The notes under the pieces are model-generated. The model was not told the origin of the DNA, made no database searches, and saw nothing but the letters and a program-made list of their open reading frames with translations. DNA of 21,817 nucleotides. Origin: an uncultured Collinsella sp. (GTDB lineage Bacteria; Actinomycetota; Coriobacteriia; Coriobacteriales; Coriobacteriaceae). Both the position numbers and the translations under genes were made by a program. The DNA is taken from the NCBI GenBank assembly GCA_958438125.1, contig CAUBQN010000012.1, positions 1 to 21,817 of the forward strand, written 5' to 3'. Shown piece by piece: positions 6,910 to 14,187 of the stretch (position 1 is its first letter; each line of letters begins with the position of its first letter).

Positions 6910-7383
6910 TTAGATGAGGTCGGCGACGGAGACGGGCTTGTCGGCGGGCACGAACTGTGCCGTCACCTTGACGCCGCGGGCGATGAGCGCCTTGTAGCTC
7001 TGGACGTTCTCGGCGGAGGCATAGGCGCGCTGGGTGAGCTGGACGCCGCCCTCCTTGACAAGAGAGCCGCCGACGATCAGCGACGGGAGCTCGATGCCCG
7101 ACTCGACCAGGTGAAGGATCGTCTCGGGCTCCTTGGCGATGACAAAGACCTTCTCGCGGTTGTACTTGCCCGCCGCGAAGTTCTTGAGCGCGGTCTCCTC
7201 GGAGATGATCGAGACGGCCATGCCCGCGGGGCGCGCCATCCTCATGGTGGACTTCAGGACCTCGTCGCCGGCGACCTTGTCGTCGATGACCATGACTCGG
7301 GTCGCGCCCGACACCGGGGCCCACTGCGTCACGATGATGCCGTGAAGCAGGCGATTGTCGATTCGTGCCATAACAACACTCAT
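6910..7383 (-). CDS. PTS mannose-family EIIB component
   Basis: The protein has 157 residues from ATG 7383, which I chose because AGGAG lies 6 bases upstream; a longer open frame to 7452 has no ribosome site. The phosphoacceptor is H14 in ARIDNRLLHGIIVTQW, the classical EIIB-Man motif (D-x-R-L-x-H-G-Q/I). It transfers phosphate from EIIA to the incoming sugar. It is the first structural gene of the operon, 123 bp downstream of the LevR-like regulator. I see no good -24/-12 (GG-N10-GC) promoter in that gap. Confidence 0.93.
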   Translation of the reverse strand: MSVVMARIDNRLLHGIIVTQWAPVSGATRVMVIDDKVAGDEVLKSTMRMARPAGMAVSIISEETALKNFAAGKYNREKVFVIAKEPETILHLVESGIELPSLIVGGSLVKEGGVQLTQRAYASAENVQSYKALIARGVKVTAQFVPADKPVSVADLI

Positions 7384-7425
7384 GTTTGCTCCTATCAAAT
7401 GAAGTTTTACGTTCGGTACTGCCTC

Positions 7426-7446
7426 GGCGCTATCCGGATTCGCGCC
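7426..7446 (-). promoter_or_regulatory. Dyad in the regulator-EIIB gap, possible activator site
   Basis: GGCGC and GCGCC arms flank an internal 8-bp palindrome ATCCGGAT. It lies 43 to 63 bp upstream of the EIIB start, the only notable symmetric element between the LevR-like regulator and the PTS genes. It has no T-run, so a regulator-binding site is more likely than a terminator. Low confidence. Confidence 0.3.
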
Positions 7447-7506
7447 GGGCAAGGGGTTATCGGATTATTGAGGACGCGCGGTCAGCTTGCGGCGGCGCGG
7501 GGAAGG

Positions 7507-10248
7507 TCACTCGTCGAGCAGGAGGTCCGAGGAGCCGAGGCGCTCTTCTCGCGCCGGGGCGGCGCTCACGCTTATGTAGTCGAAGACATATGCGATCTCG
7601 CTTACGGGAACCTCTACGCGATAGCGCGTCGAGATGCTCGAGAAGCTCTGCCTGAAGGACTCGATGAAATCGGCGCGTTCCTCCTCGAAGCGGTCCTGGC
7701 CAACGTAGGTCTCAATGGGGTTTCTGGTAACAAGGCGCTCGACGAGACAGCAGAGGTGGACGTAGAGCCCAATGATGGCGTTGCTGCCGATCTTCTCGCC
7801 TGTCCTGCGCTGAAGCTCGTGCACGGCGCTCTCGATCTCGTGGAATAGCCGCTCCGGGTCGAGGATGGTGATGGAGCGGATGACGTTCTGCAGCGTCATG
7901 TTCGAGAGCAGCTTCTCGTGGAAAGAAGAGAGCTCGGAAGCGTCAAGCCACCTGCCGAACACGGCATCAACCTTAGAGGCGGACGCCGTCGACATGATGT
8001 CCTCGAGGGCGACGAAGGGGACGGAGGCGACCCCGGGGTCTCCCGTGCCGATGACGGCGCAGACGCGGTGCTCGGAGAAAACGGCGTCGTTCGACCCGTT
8101 CGCGACGAGCTGCTTGAAGGGCCTCGTGAGCAGGCGCGCGCCTATGGTGCGCGGGAGGCTCTGCGAGACGAGCTGGCGTATCCTCTCCGCGGCGTCGACC
8201 CCGGACTCGGAGCAGAAGACGATGGCGTCCTCACGGTTGACGCGCTCGATCACCTTGCAGTGCGTCACGCACGCGGCGGTCGCATCGCCAAGAACCTCGG
8301 CGATGGACTTGCCGCCGAGCAGCCCGACCCCAATCTCGAGCGCAAGACCGGTAGAGACGTTGTTCACCACGCCGATAGTGGAGTCGGTAACGTTCTCGAG
8401 GGCCTTATAGGCCTCCTCCAAGGAGCCCATGTCGACGAGGAACACGACCCCGGTGCAGTAGGAATGGCGGTCGACGAGGCGCTGGAGCGGACCGACGATG
8501 TCCTTCAGCTGCTGGTCGTAGGGCATGTCGACCGCCTCGTACACATGCATGCCGAGCATACGGTTCGCCGCGTCGGCGATGCTCGTCGCCGTTGAGTAGC
8601 CGTGGGACAAGATGACGCAGAGCGTTCGAAGGGCCTTCGCGTCGCGAGACTCCGATGCGACGCACAGCGTCAGAAGCGTCTTCGTGAAGTGATCGAGCGA
8701 GATTCCCAGCGCCCCTTCCACGTCTGCGGCGACCTGATCGGAGACGCTCGAGGCAAACGGTAATTCGGAGGTCACGGCACCGAGGAGATGGGAGATTTGC
8801 TCCGCACAGGCAGACTTTCGCTTAGCCAGGCCGATGCCCGGCCACAACTGCAGGCAAATCTCCTGGGCCAGTAGAAAAGCGACCTTCCTCGAAAGCTCGA
8901 TGCCATAAGAAGAGCCTGCGTCGGCAAGGACCGCGCCCACGATGCGCTCGAAGGCGCGCGACCTCGAGGAGGTAACGCCGCGGCCGAAGATCAAGTGATC
9001 CTCAACGCCGCGCACAGCGGAGACAGCTTGCGAGACGAGCTCGGAGACAGAGAGCTCCCCGGCGCAGAATCGCTCATCGAGAGAGCACAGGGCATCGAGC
9101 GCCTGCTCGACCGGCCCTGTGCTCTCGGCGGCATCCAGGGACGCGTCGATCAGAACGCCATCGTCGGGCTGTTGATCGATCTGCGCGGAGGAGAGGAGCC
9201 CGCTGGGAAGAAGATACGGGCGAACGACGACGTAGTCGCCCTCGCGATTGAGGAACGCTTTGGCGCAGCAGTTCGTCACGCAGGCGCGCAAGCCGGCGAT
9301 GTTATCGGAAAAGTCCGCGTTCACGAGGCAACGGTATGCGCCGCGGCTAATCTTCACATCAGAACCGATTCGGCACCCCTCGCTGCGCAGGAAGCTCAAG
9401 ATGAGATCCTCGCGCTCCTCGGGGGTCCGCTCCTTGAGTGAGGGGACGCGGGCACAGATGGGCATTTTGCTGTAGGCCGAGGAAACCTTCAGGTCATCGG
9501 CGGAAAGCGTCGTCGAAAGAACGAGGCGAGCGCGCGGCGCATCCTGGGAGGCATCGAGCCCGAGGGCCGTCGCAAGGCAGCGCTCCATCGCAGAGGGAGA
9601 GAGTGCCTCGATGCCGTTGACAAAAACCACACCCCCGCGCGATTTCGCGATCGACTCGTCAAGAAGCCCGTTGAACGAGGCGGCGTCCGGGACCCCGGCG
9701 CAGTCGATGCGCACATAGGAGGAGTCGCGGGACAGCAAGCCCTGGTTCTTGCCGTACTCGTACACAAGACGAGAAAGGAAAGACTTGCCGACACCCACGC
9801 CGCCGCTCAAGAGGATGGGCAGGCCAAACGGAGGGTACTGAACCGCAGCCTTGCACTGCTCGACAACGGAGCTGAGGCTCAGGTCAAAGCCCACGGCACG
9901 CGCGAAGTCACGGTGATCGGCGATTCCCGTCGCCTGGATGAGGTCGGCGAGCGAGGCGTACTCGCTTGCAGAGAGCTTTACCTGAAAACGCTTCTGGAAC
10001 GCGCGGCGATGAAAATAACGGACAGGCCTGCCCGCCACCTTAACCACAAGGCCGGCGCGAACAAGGTCGTTGAGGTACTGGCTCGCCAGGCTCCTGGAGA
10101 TGATGAGCGTCTCGGCGATGTCGGAGGTGGACAGACGGACAAGGTCATCGAGCGAGACGGCAGAGGTGAGGGCCTCGAGATGCTCGAGAATCCTGTCCCT
10201 CATGTCGACGGGTTTCTTTGCCAAGCTGTCCTGTGTGGTCTTGTCCAT
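7507..10248 (-). CDS. LevR-like PTS-regulated AAA+ transcriptional regulator with PRD, EIIA-Man and EIIB-Gat-like domains
   Basis: The protein has 913 residues, the size of LevR/ManR. Residues 20-85 form a winged helix-turn-helix (SRSLASQYLNDLVRAGLVV). Residues 125-350 are an AAA+ domain with Walker A SGGVGVGKS at 148-156. About 378-475 is a first, degenerate PRD. EIIA-Man-like residues 540-660 carry LSHG (H549). An EIIB-Gat-like segment with C679 (FCSESGVDAAERI) lies at about 673-700. A C-terminal PRD at about 795-895 holds H831 (YVHLCCLVER). Such proteins activate PTS operons and are controlled by phosphorylation at His and Cys. It is oddly built: Walker B is VVFVNGIE instead of hydrophobic-DE, and the GAFTGA sigma-54 contact loop is absent, so classical sigma-54 activation is doubtful. 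It starts at ATG 10248 behind AGGAGG, directly upstream of the PTS genes it probably controls. Confidence 0.88.
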   Translation of the reverse strand: MDKTTQDSLAKKPVDMRDRILEHLEALTSAVSLDDLVRLSTSDIAETLIISRSLASQYLNDLVRAGLVVKVAGRPVRYFHRRAFQKRFQVKLSASEYASLADLIQATGIADHRDFARAVGFDLSLSSVVEQCKAAVQYPPFGLPILLSGGVGVGKSFLSRLVYEYGKNQGLLSRDSSYVRIDCAGVPDAASFNGLLDESIAKSRGGVVFVNGIEALSPSAMERCLATALGLDASQDAPRARLVLSTTLSADDLKVSSAYSKMPICARVPSLKERTPEEREDLILSFLRSEGCRIGSDVKISRGAYRCLVNADFSDNIAGLRACVTNCCAKAFLNREGDYVVVRPYLLPSGLLSSAQIDQQPDDGVLIDASLDAAESTGPVEQALDALCSLDERFCAGELSVSELVSQAVSAVRGVEDHLIFGRGVTSSRSRAFERIVGAVLADAGSSYGIELSRKVAFLLAQEICLQLWPGIGLAKRKSACAEQISHLLGAVTSELPFASSVSDQVAADVEGALGISLDHFTKTLLTLCVASESRDAKALRTLCVILSHGYSTATSIADAANRMLGMHVYEAVDMPYDQQLKDIVGPLQRLVDRHSYCTGVVFLVDMGSLEEAYKALENVTDSTIGVVNNVSTGLALEIGVGLLGGKSIAEVLGDATAACVTHCKVIERVNREDAIVFCSESGVDAAERIRQLVSQSLPRTIGARLLTRPFKQLVANGSNDAVFSEHRVCAVIGTGDPGVASVPFVALEDIMSTASASKVDAVFGRWLDASELSSFHEKLLSNMTLQNVIRSITILDPERLFHEIESAVHELQRRTGEKIGSNAIIGLYVHLCCLVERLVTRNPIETYVGQDRFEEERADFIESFRQSFSSISTRYRVEVPVSEIAYVFDYISVSAAPAREERLGSSDLLLDE

Positions 10249-10419
10249 GACTTCTTACCTCCTCGTACAAGGAGTATAAGGGGAGAACAGAGAACGGAAG
10301 GGGGCGCGTGGGGGAATCAACAGCTCCGAGGAAAAGTCCACCACTTGAGGGACAGAAAACAACGGTCATTGAACATTCAGGGCCGACGCTCAACACTTCG
10401 GCTCGACACTTCGCTTTGG

Positions 10420-10553
10420 AAAGGGCCCTGCGCGATGGTGCAGCCCTCCATCTCGCAGCACAGGTCGCCGAAGGTCGCGAGGATGCGTTCCTTCTGTTCC
10501 GTGGGCGAGACGGCTCGGTGGGCAAGGTCCTCTCAAAAGGGGTCGTCCGACGC
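10420..10553 (-). pseudogene. mtnN: Fragment of 5'-methylthioadenosine/S-adenosylhomocysteine nucleosidase
   Basis: In one minus-strand frame, between a stop near 10553 and a loss of similarity near 10424, the translation contains TEQKERILATFGDLCCEMEG followed by CTIAQG. The segment FGxLCCEMEGAAIAHV is the most conserved part of MTA/SAH nucleosidases; its Met-Glu contacts the ribose. Here AA is CT, and the protein breaks off just after it. The N-terminal two thirds and the catalytic-Asp strand are absent. The fragment is read from sequence; the name rests on the motif only. Confidence 0.55.
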
Positions 10554-10867
10554 CGCAAGACCTCGATGACCGGCTACCGCCTCGAGCAAGTGGCGGATTA
10601 CCTCTGCACCATCGAACTTGCCTTGGTCAAGTGCGAGGCCAAGGAGAACGGTGAGACGTACAACAAGTTCTTCGGAGGTATAGGCTCTTTCAAGAGGAAC
10701 TGGCTCAAGCAAGCCCGCAGCAAGCGGATATAGCTGGTCTCGCGGTTTCGCAAGGAACGGTCAGTTCTCCTCTGGCGAGGAACCCCGGGCGACGTGCTTC
10801 GAGCAGCGGAAGCTGAAGCGCAAGCAGAAGCAGCGCGGGCATTGATCGGTGCCGACATGGGCCCAGA

Positions 10868-10896
10868 CGTGAACAGTGCTACATCCCCTGTTCACG
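10868..10896. repeat. Perfect inverted repeat near the guaA end
   Basis: CGTGAACAG and CTGTTCACG are perfect 9-bp arms with an 11-base loop. Just downstream the word AGGTTGCA is repeated directly (10913-10920, 10924-10931). Short direct repeats beside a putative recombination core are reminiscent of integrase arm sites, but no integrase gene is recognisable here. Confidence 0.35.
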
Positions 10897-10930
10897 GGGC
10901 GCGAAACCGCAAAGGTTGCACAGAGGTTGC

Positions 10931-10972
10931 AAAATAAGAAGCCCCCGACCTGTTTTCGCAGGTCAGAGGCTT
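10931..10972 (-). terminator. guaA rho-independent terminator
   Basis: On the minus strand, 18 bases after the guaA stop, the arms AAGCCTCTGACCTG and CAGGTCGGGGGCTT pair around CGAAAA and are followed by CTTATTTT. This is a standard intrinsic terminator. Confidence 0.8.
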
Positions 10973-10990
10973 GAAATCAACGAATATCGT

Positions 10991-11003
10991 TTATTCCCAC
11001 TCA
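10991..11003. repeat. guaA: guaA 3'-end candidate att core
   Basis: TTATTCCCACTCA, the complement of codons for E-W-E-stop, matches 459-471 at 11 of 13 positions with the differences at synonymous sites. Together with the shared GCAGGTCAGA (10958-10967 and 438-447) it would delimit an island of about 10.5 kb holding the methyltransferase and GH172-PTS blocks. Confidence 0.4.
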
Positions 11004-12589
11004 ATCGTCGCGGGCGGCTTGGACGTGATGTCGTAGCACACGCGGTTGGCGCCGGGGACCTCGGCCACGATACGGCCGGAAATGCGGGCCAGCACGTCGT
11101 AGGGCAGCTTGGCCCAGTCGGCGGTCATGGCATCGCTGGACTCGACGGCGCGCAGGATGATCGGGCGCTGGTAGGTGCGCTCGTCGCCCATAACGCCGAC
11201 GGACTTAATGTCGGGCAGGACCGCAAAGTACTGCCAGCAGCTGTGCTCGGAGTTGCGCTCGCCGGTCTGCTCAAACAGACGCTGGTTGTAGGCGTCGAGC
11301 TCCTCGCGCACGATAGCGTCGGCGTTCTTGAGAATCTCGAGCTTCTCCTTGTCGACCGCACCGATGATGCGGATGGCCAGACCCGGGCCCGGGAAGGGCT
11401 GACGGAACACGATGTGAGCCGGCAGGCCCAGCGCCAGACCAAGCGCGCGGACCTCGTCCTTAAAGAAGTGATCGAGCGGCTCGATGAGGTCGAAGTGCAC
11501 GCCCTCGGGGAACGGGATCAGGTTGTGATGGCTCTTGATGGTGGCCGTCTTGCCGCCCGTCTTGCGAGCGCCAGACTCGATGATGTCAGGGTAGATGGTG
11601 CCCTGAGCCAGGTACTTGACCGGCTTGCCATCGGTCTCGAGCTGCTGAGCAACCGCGAAGAACTCTTTCCAGAACTGCGTACCGATGATGCGGCGCTTCT
11701 CCTCGGGCTCGGTCACGCCGGCCAGAAGCTCGGCATAGCGGTCCTCGGCGTGAACATGGATAAAGTCGACGTCAAACTGCTTGGTGAAGACCTCCTCCAC
11801 CTGCTCGGGCTCGCCCTTGCGCAGCAGGCCGTGGTTGATGAACACGCAGGTCATCTGCTTGCCCACGGCGCGAGCGCCCAGCGCAGCCACGACGGAGGAG
11901 TCGACGCCACCGGACAGGGCCAGAATCACGCGGTCGTCGCCGACCTTCTCGCGGAACTCGGCCGTCATGGTCTCGACCAGGTTGTCCATGCTCCAGTTGG
12001 GCTCCAGGCCGCAGATCTCAAACAGGAAATTGCTCAGCAGCTGCTGACCGTACTCGGAGTGCTTGACCTCGGGGTGGAACTGCGTGGTAAAGATCTTGCG
12101 CTCGGGGCACTCCATGGCGGCAACCGGGCACACGTCGGTGCTGGCGGTAGCGGTAAAGCCCTCGGGCACCTCGGAAACGGCGTCGCGGTGGCTCATCCAC
12201 ACGGTCTGCTCCATGGGCGTGGAGTTAAAGAGCTTGGCGCCGGCCGTGCGCGTGATGGTGGCGCGGCCGTACTCGCCCACCTCGGAGTGGCCGACCTTGC
12301 CGCCGAGCGTCACGGCCGTGATCTGATGACCGTAGCAGAAGCCCAGGACGGGAAGGCCCAGGTCAAAGATGGCGGGGTCGATAGACGGAGCGTCCTCGGC
12401 ATACACGGAGGCCGGGCCGCCGGAAAGGATGAGCGCGGAGGCGTTCATATCGCGAATCTCGTCGGCCGAGATGTCGCAGGGGACAATCTCGGAATACACG
12501 TTGAGGTCGCGGACGCGACGGGCAATGAGCTGACCGTACTGCGCACCAAAGTCGAGTACGAGGACCTTTGCGGAAGCCTTTTGATCCAT
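10991..12589 (-). CDS. guaA: GMP synthase (glutamine-hydrolysing)
   Basis: The protein has 532 residues. The class I glutamine amidotransferase domain has Cys85 in GFCYGH and the His172/Glu174 pair in FHPEVKHSE. The ATP-pyrophosphatase P-loop LALSGGVDSS is at about 223-232. The C-terminal dimerisation domain ends in the family hallmark KPPATIEWE. It converts XMP to GMP with glutamine and ATP in the cytoplasm. ATG 12589 is chosen because AGAGGGGG precedes it; upstream in-frame codons lack a ribosome site. Its last bases coincide with the candidate attachment site shared with 459-471; the 3' end of guaA is a known integration hotspot for genomic islands. Confidence 0.97.
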   Translation of the reverse strand: MDQKASAKVLVLDFGAQYGQLIARRVRDLNVYSEIVPCDISADEIRDMNASALILSGGPASVYAEDAPSIDPAIFDLGLPVLGFCYGHQITAVTLGGKVGHSEVGEYGRATITRTAGAKLFNSTPMEQTVWMSHRDAVSEVPEGFTATASTDVCPVAAMECPERKIFTTQFHPEVKHSEYGQQLLSNFLFEICGLEPNWSMDNLVETMTAEFREKVGDDRVILALSGGVDSSVVAALGARAVGKQMTCVFINHGLLRKGEPEQVEEVFTKQFDVDFIHVHAEDRYAELLAGVTEPEEKRRIIGTQFWKEFFAVAQQLETDGKPVKYLAQGTIYPDIIESGARKTGGKTATIKSHHNLIPFPEGVHFDLIEPLDHFFKDEVRALGLALGLPAHIVFRQPFPGPGLAIRIIGAVDKEKLEILKNADAIVREELDAYNQRLFEQTGERNSEHSCWQYFAVLPDIKSVGVMGDERTYQRPIILRAVESSDAMTADWAKLPYDVLARISGRIVAEVPGANRVCYDITSKPPATIEWE

Positions 12590-12749
12590 GGTTCCCCCTC
12601 TTGTTGGCGGGGAGCCGGTGCCCACCCGCGTGAATGAACGAAAATAACCTCCATAGTGTACACGTTATATGGGGTTTCTCGCCCCTCGCGGCCATCAGCG
12701 CACGGCAAACGCACGACCTGGGCCCCTATTTGACGGCAATTGAAGTGTT

Positions 12750-12782
12750 TTCAAACGTTACAGATGATGTAATACGTTTGAA
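12750..12782 (+). promoter_or_regulatory. Inverted repeat upstream of the asparaginase gene
   Basis: TTCAAACGT (12750-12758) and ACGTTTGAA (12774-12782) are perfect 9-bp arms with a 15-base spacer, lying 75-107 bp before the asparaginase ATG in the divergent gap with guaA (12590-12856). It looks like an operator for a dimeric regulator. A TTGACG at 12730-12735 lies just upstream and could be a -35 element, but no clear -10 is at the right distance. Confidence 0.4.
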
Positions 12783-12856
12783 CATTGGACGCCCTGTGCC
12801 ACAATACTGCCGAACGACTCCGCCTCTGCGGCGGCAAATACGATAGGAATACCAGC

Positions 12857-13870
12857 ATGAAGCGCATCCTTCTCATCGCCACGGGCGGCACCATCGCATC
12901 GACCGAGGACGGCAACGGCCTCTCCCCCGCCCTGACCGGTGAGGAGCTCGCCCAGAGCGTCCCCGAGATCTCGGGGCTCTGCGAGCTCGACGTCGTGCAG
13001 CCCATGAACATCGACAGCACCAACATGCGCCCGAGCGACTGGATGCGTATCCGCGACGTCATTGTCGAGGGTTATGCCGACCACGACGGCTTCGTGATTC
13101 TGCACGGCACCGACACCATGAGCTACACCGCGGCGGCGCTTTCCTATCTGATTCAGGACAGCCCCAAGCCCATCGTGCTCACCGGCTCGCAAAAGCCCAT
13201 GGGCAACCCCTTTACCGACGCCAAGCTCAACCTGTACCAGAGCCTGCTCTATGCGCTCGACGAGCATTCGCACGATGTGTCGATTGTGTTTGGCGGCGTC
13301 GCCATTGCCGGCACGCGCGCCCGCAAACAGCGCACCATGAGCTTTAACGCGTTCATTAGCGTCAACTATCCACCCATTGCCTACATCCGCAACGACCGCA
13401 TCGTGCGCAACGGGCTTCACGGCACGCATCAGGGCGAAAACCCGGTGCGTTTCTACGACAGCATCGACCCGCGCGTATTTGTACTCAAGCTTACGCCCGG
13501 CGTAAACCCGGGCATCCTCGACGCCCTTGCCGATAGCTACGATGCTGTAATCCTGGAGACCTTTGGCATTGGCGGTATCCCCGAGTTTGGTGAGTCGGGC
13601 GAGTCGTTCCAAGAGGCAATTTTCCGCTGGGTCGATTCGGGCCGCACCGTCGTTATGACCACGCAGGTCCCCGAAGAGGGCCTCGATCTGGGCGTTTATG
13701 AGGTCGGCCGTGCTTACGCCGATCATCCGGGCATTCTGCGCGGCGATGACATGACCACCGAGACGCTCGTGGCCAAGACCATGTGGGCACTCGGCCGGTC
13801 ACGCGATGCGGCCGAGATTCAGCGCCTGTTCTACAGCCAAGTCAACCACGACCGCATCCCTATGGCGTAA
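12857..13870 (+). CDS. ansA: L-asparaginase, cytoplasmic type I
   Basis: The protein has 337 residues. It opens MKRILLIATGGTIAST, giving the nucleophilic Thr12 in TGGTIAS; the second catalytic block HGTDTM is at 83-88 and TGSQKPMGNPFTDAKLN lies further on. It hydrolyses asparagine to aspartate and ammonia. The absence of a signal peptide indicates the cytoplasmic low-affinity AnsA type and not the secreted type II enzyme. ATG 12857 follows AGGA at 12845-12848; an upstream in-frame ATG at 12785 would add an implausible Cys-rich leader. It is transcribed divergently from guaA and ends 22 bp before the convergent XRE gene. A glutaminase side activity is possible. Confidence 0.93.
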   Translation: MKRILLIATGGTIASTEDGNGLSPALTGEELAQSVPEISGLCELDVVQPMNIDSTNMRPSDWMRIRDVIVEGYADHDGFVILHGTDTMSYTAAALSYLIQDSPKPIVLTGSQKPMGNPFTDAKLNLYQSLLYALDEHSHDVSIVFGGVAIAGTRARKQRTMSFNAFISVNYPPIAYIRNDRIVRNGLHGTHQGENPVRFYDSIDPRVFVLKLTPGVNPGILDALADSYDAVILETFGIGGIPEFGESGESFQEAIFRWVDSGRTVVMTTQVPEEGLDLGVYEVGRAYADHPGILRGDDMTTETLVAKTMWALGRSRDAAEIQRLFYSQVNHDRIPMA

Positions 13871-13892
13871 TTCAGTTGTCGACGGGTATCCC

Positions 13893-14111
13893 CTATTCGA
13901 TACCTTCAAGAAGTTCTGACACCGTCATGCCGAGTGCGGGCGCGATCTTAAATAGAACCTTGAGCGTAAAATTTGCCGTCCCATCTTCGATTCTGTCGAG
14001 GTAGGGTCGGCTGATTCCTGTTGCCACACAAAAATCAACCTTGGAGATACCAAGGTCCCTGCGTGTCTCTTCGACCCGCCTGCCAAGAATCTGTTTCGCA
14101 CGTTCGTCCAT
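13893..14111 (-). CDS. Small XRE-family helix-turn-helix regulator
   Basis: The protein has 72 residues, essentially one HTH_3 domain: SKVDFCVATGISRPYLDRIEDG (about 23-44) is the helix-turn-helix, followed by TLKVLFKIAPALGMTVSELLEG, the typical Cro/C1-type fourth and fifth helices. It has no other domain. It starts 29 bp from a perfect 24-bp palindrome and is divergent from an unknown gene, suggesting autoregulation and control of that neighbour. Such small XRE proteins serve as antitoxins, phage-type repressors or local regulators; the sequence alone does not decide. Confidence 0.85.
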   Translation of the reverse strand: MDERAKQILGRRVEETRRDLGISKVDFCVATGISRPYLDRIEDGTANFTLKVLFKIAPALGMTVSELLEGIE

Positions 14112-14140
14112 GCAGCCGAGTTTGAAATGGAGCCGAACAT

Positions 14141-14164
14141 AAACGTAAACTATAGTTTACGTTT
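14141..14164. promoter_or_regulatory. Perfect 24-bp palindrome, probable XRE operator
   Basis: Half-site AAACGTAAACTA and its exact complement are joined without spacer. It lies between the XRE start (14111, minus) and the next start (14188, plus). It contains TATAGT and ACTATA, which could serve as -10 elements for either direction, so binding would shut both promoters. Confidence 0.7.
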
Positions 14165-14187
14165 TGCCGAATACACAGGAGTTTTCT

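Larger units (their letters stand above)
10249..10930. other. Degenerate gene-poor region next to guaA
   Basis: Nearly 700 bp without a clear intact gene. A plus-strand open frame at 10308-10733 (141 codons) has a natural-looking second half (TGYRLEQVADYLCTIELALV, then a KFFGGIGSFKR segment) but no family I recognise, and its first half lies opposite a minus-strand mtnN fragment. After its stop another frame (about 10739-10936) encodes an Ala/Glu-rich stretch ending at TAA, also unrecognised. A perfect 9-bp inverted repeat (10868-10896) and a direct repeat AGGTTGCA (10913-10920, 10924-10931) lie near the guaA end. This fits eroded mobile or integrated DNA. Confidence 0.5.

Noticed and set aside
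7384..7452. Longer N-terminus for EIIB
   Set aside because: There is no ribosome site for the upstream start, whereas AGGAG precedes ATG 7383 and the family starts near the ARIDNRLLHG motif.
7384..7506. Sigma-54 (-24/-12) promoter before EIIB
   Set aside because: No GG-N10-GC arrangement with acceptable TGGCAC/TTGC flanks was found on the minus strand.
6151..7848. Plus-strand open frame of 565 codons opposite the PTS genes
   Set aside because: It spans several real genes on the other strand and has no recognisable domain.
10308..10733. 141-codon plus-strand frame near the PTS regulator
   Set aside because: Part of it is opposite the mtnN fragment and no family is recognised; it is kept only as part of the degenerate region, though its second half could be a gene remnant.
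10916..12637. Long plus-strand open frame (573 codons) opposite guaA
   Set aside because: It is the complement of a certain gene with strong GC3 bias; the translation is Gly/Val/His/Arg-rich with no motifs.
12590..12856. Purine riboswitch in the guaA leader
   Set aside because: I could not find the conserved three-way junction sequences; only a generic GC stem is seen.
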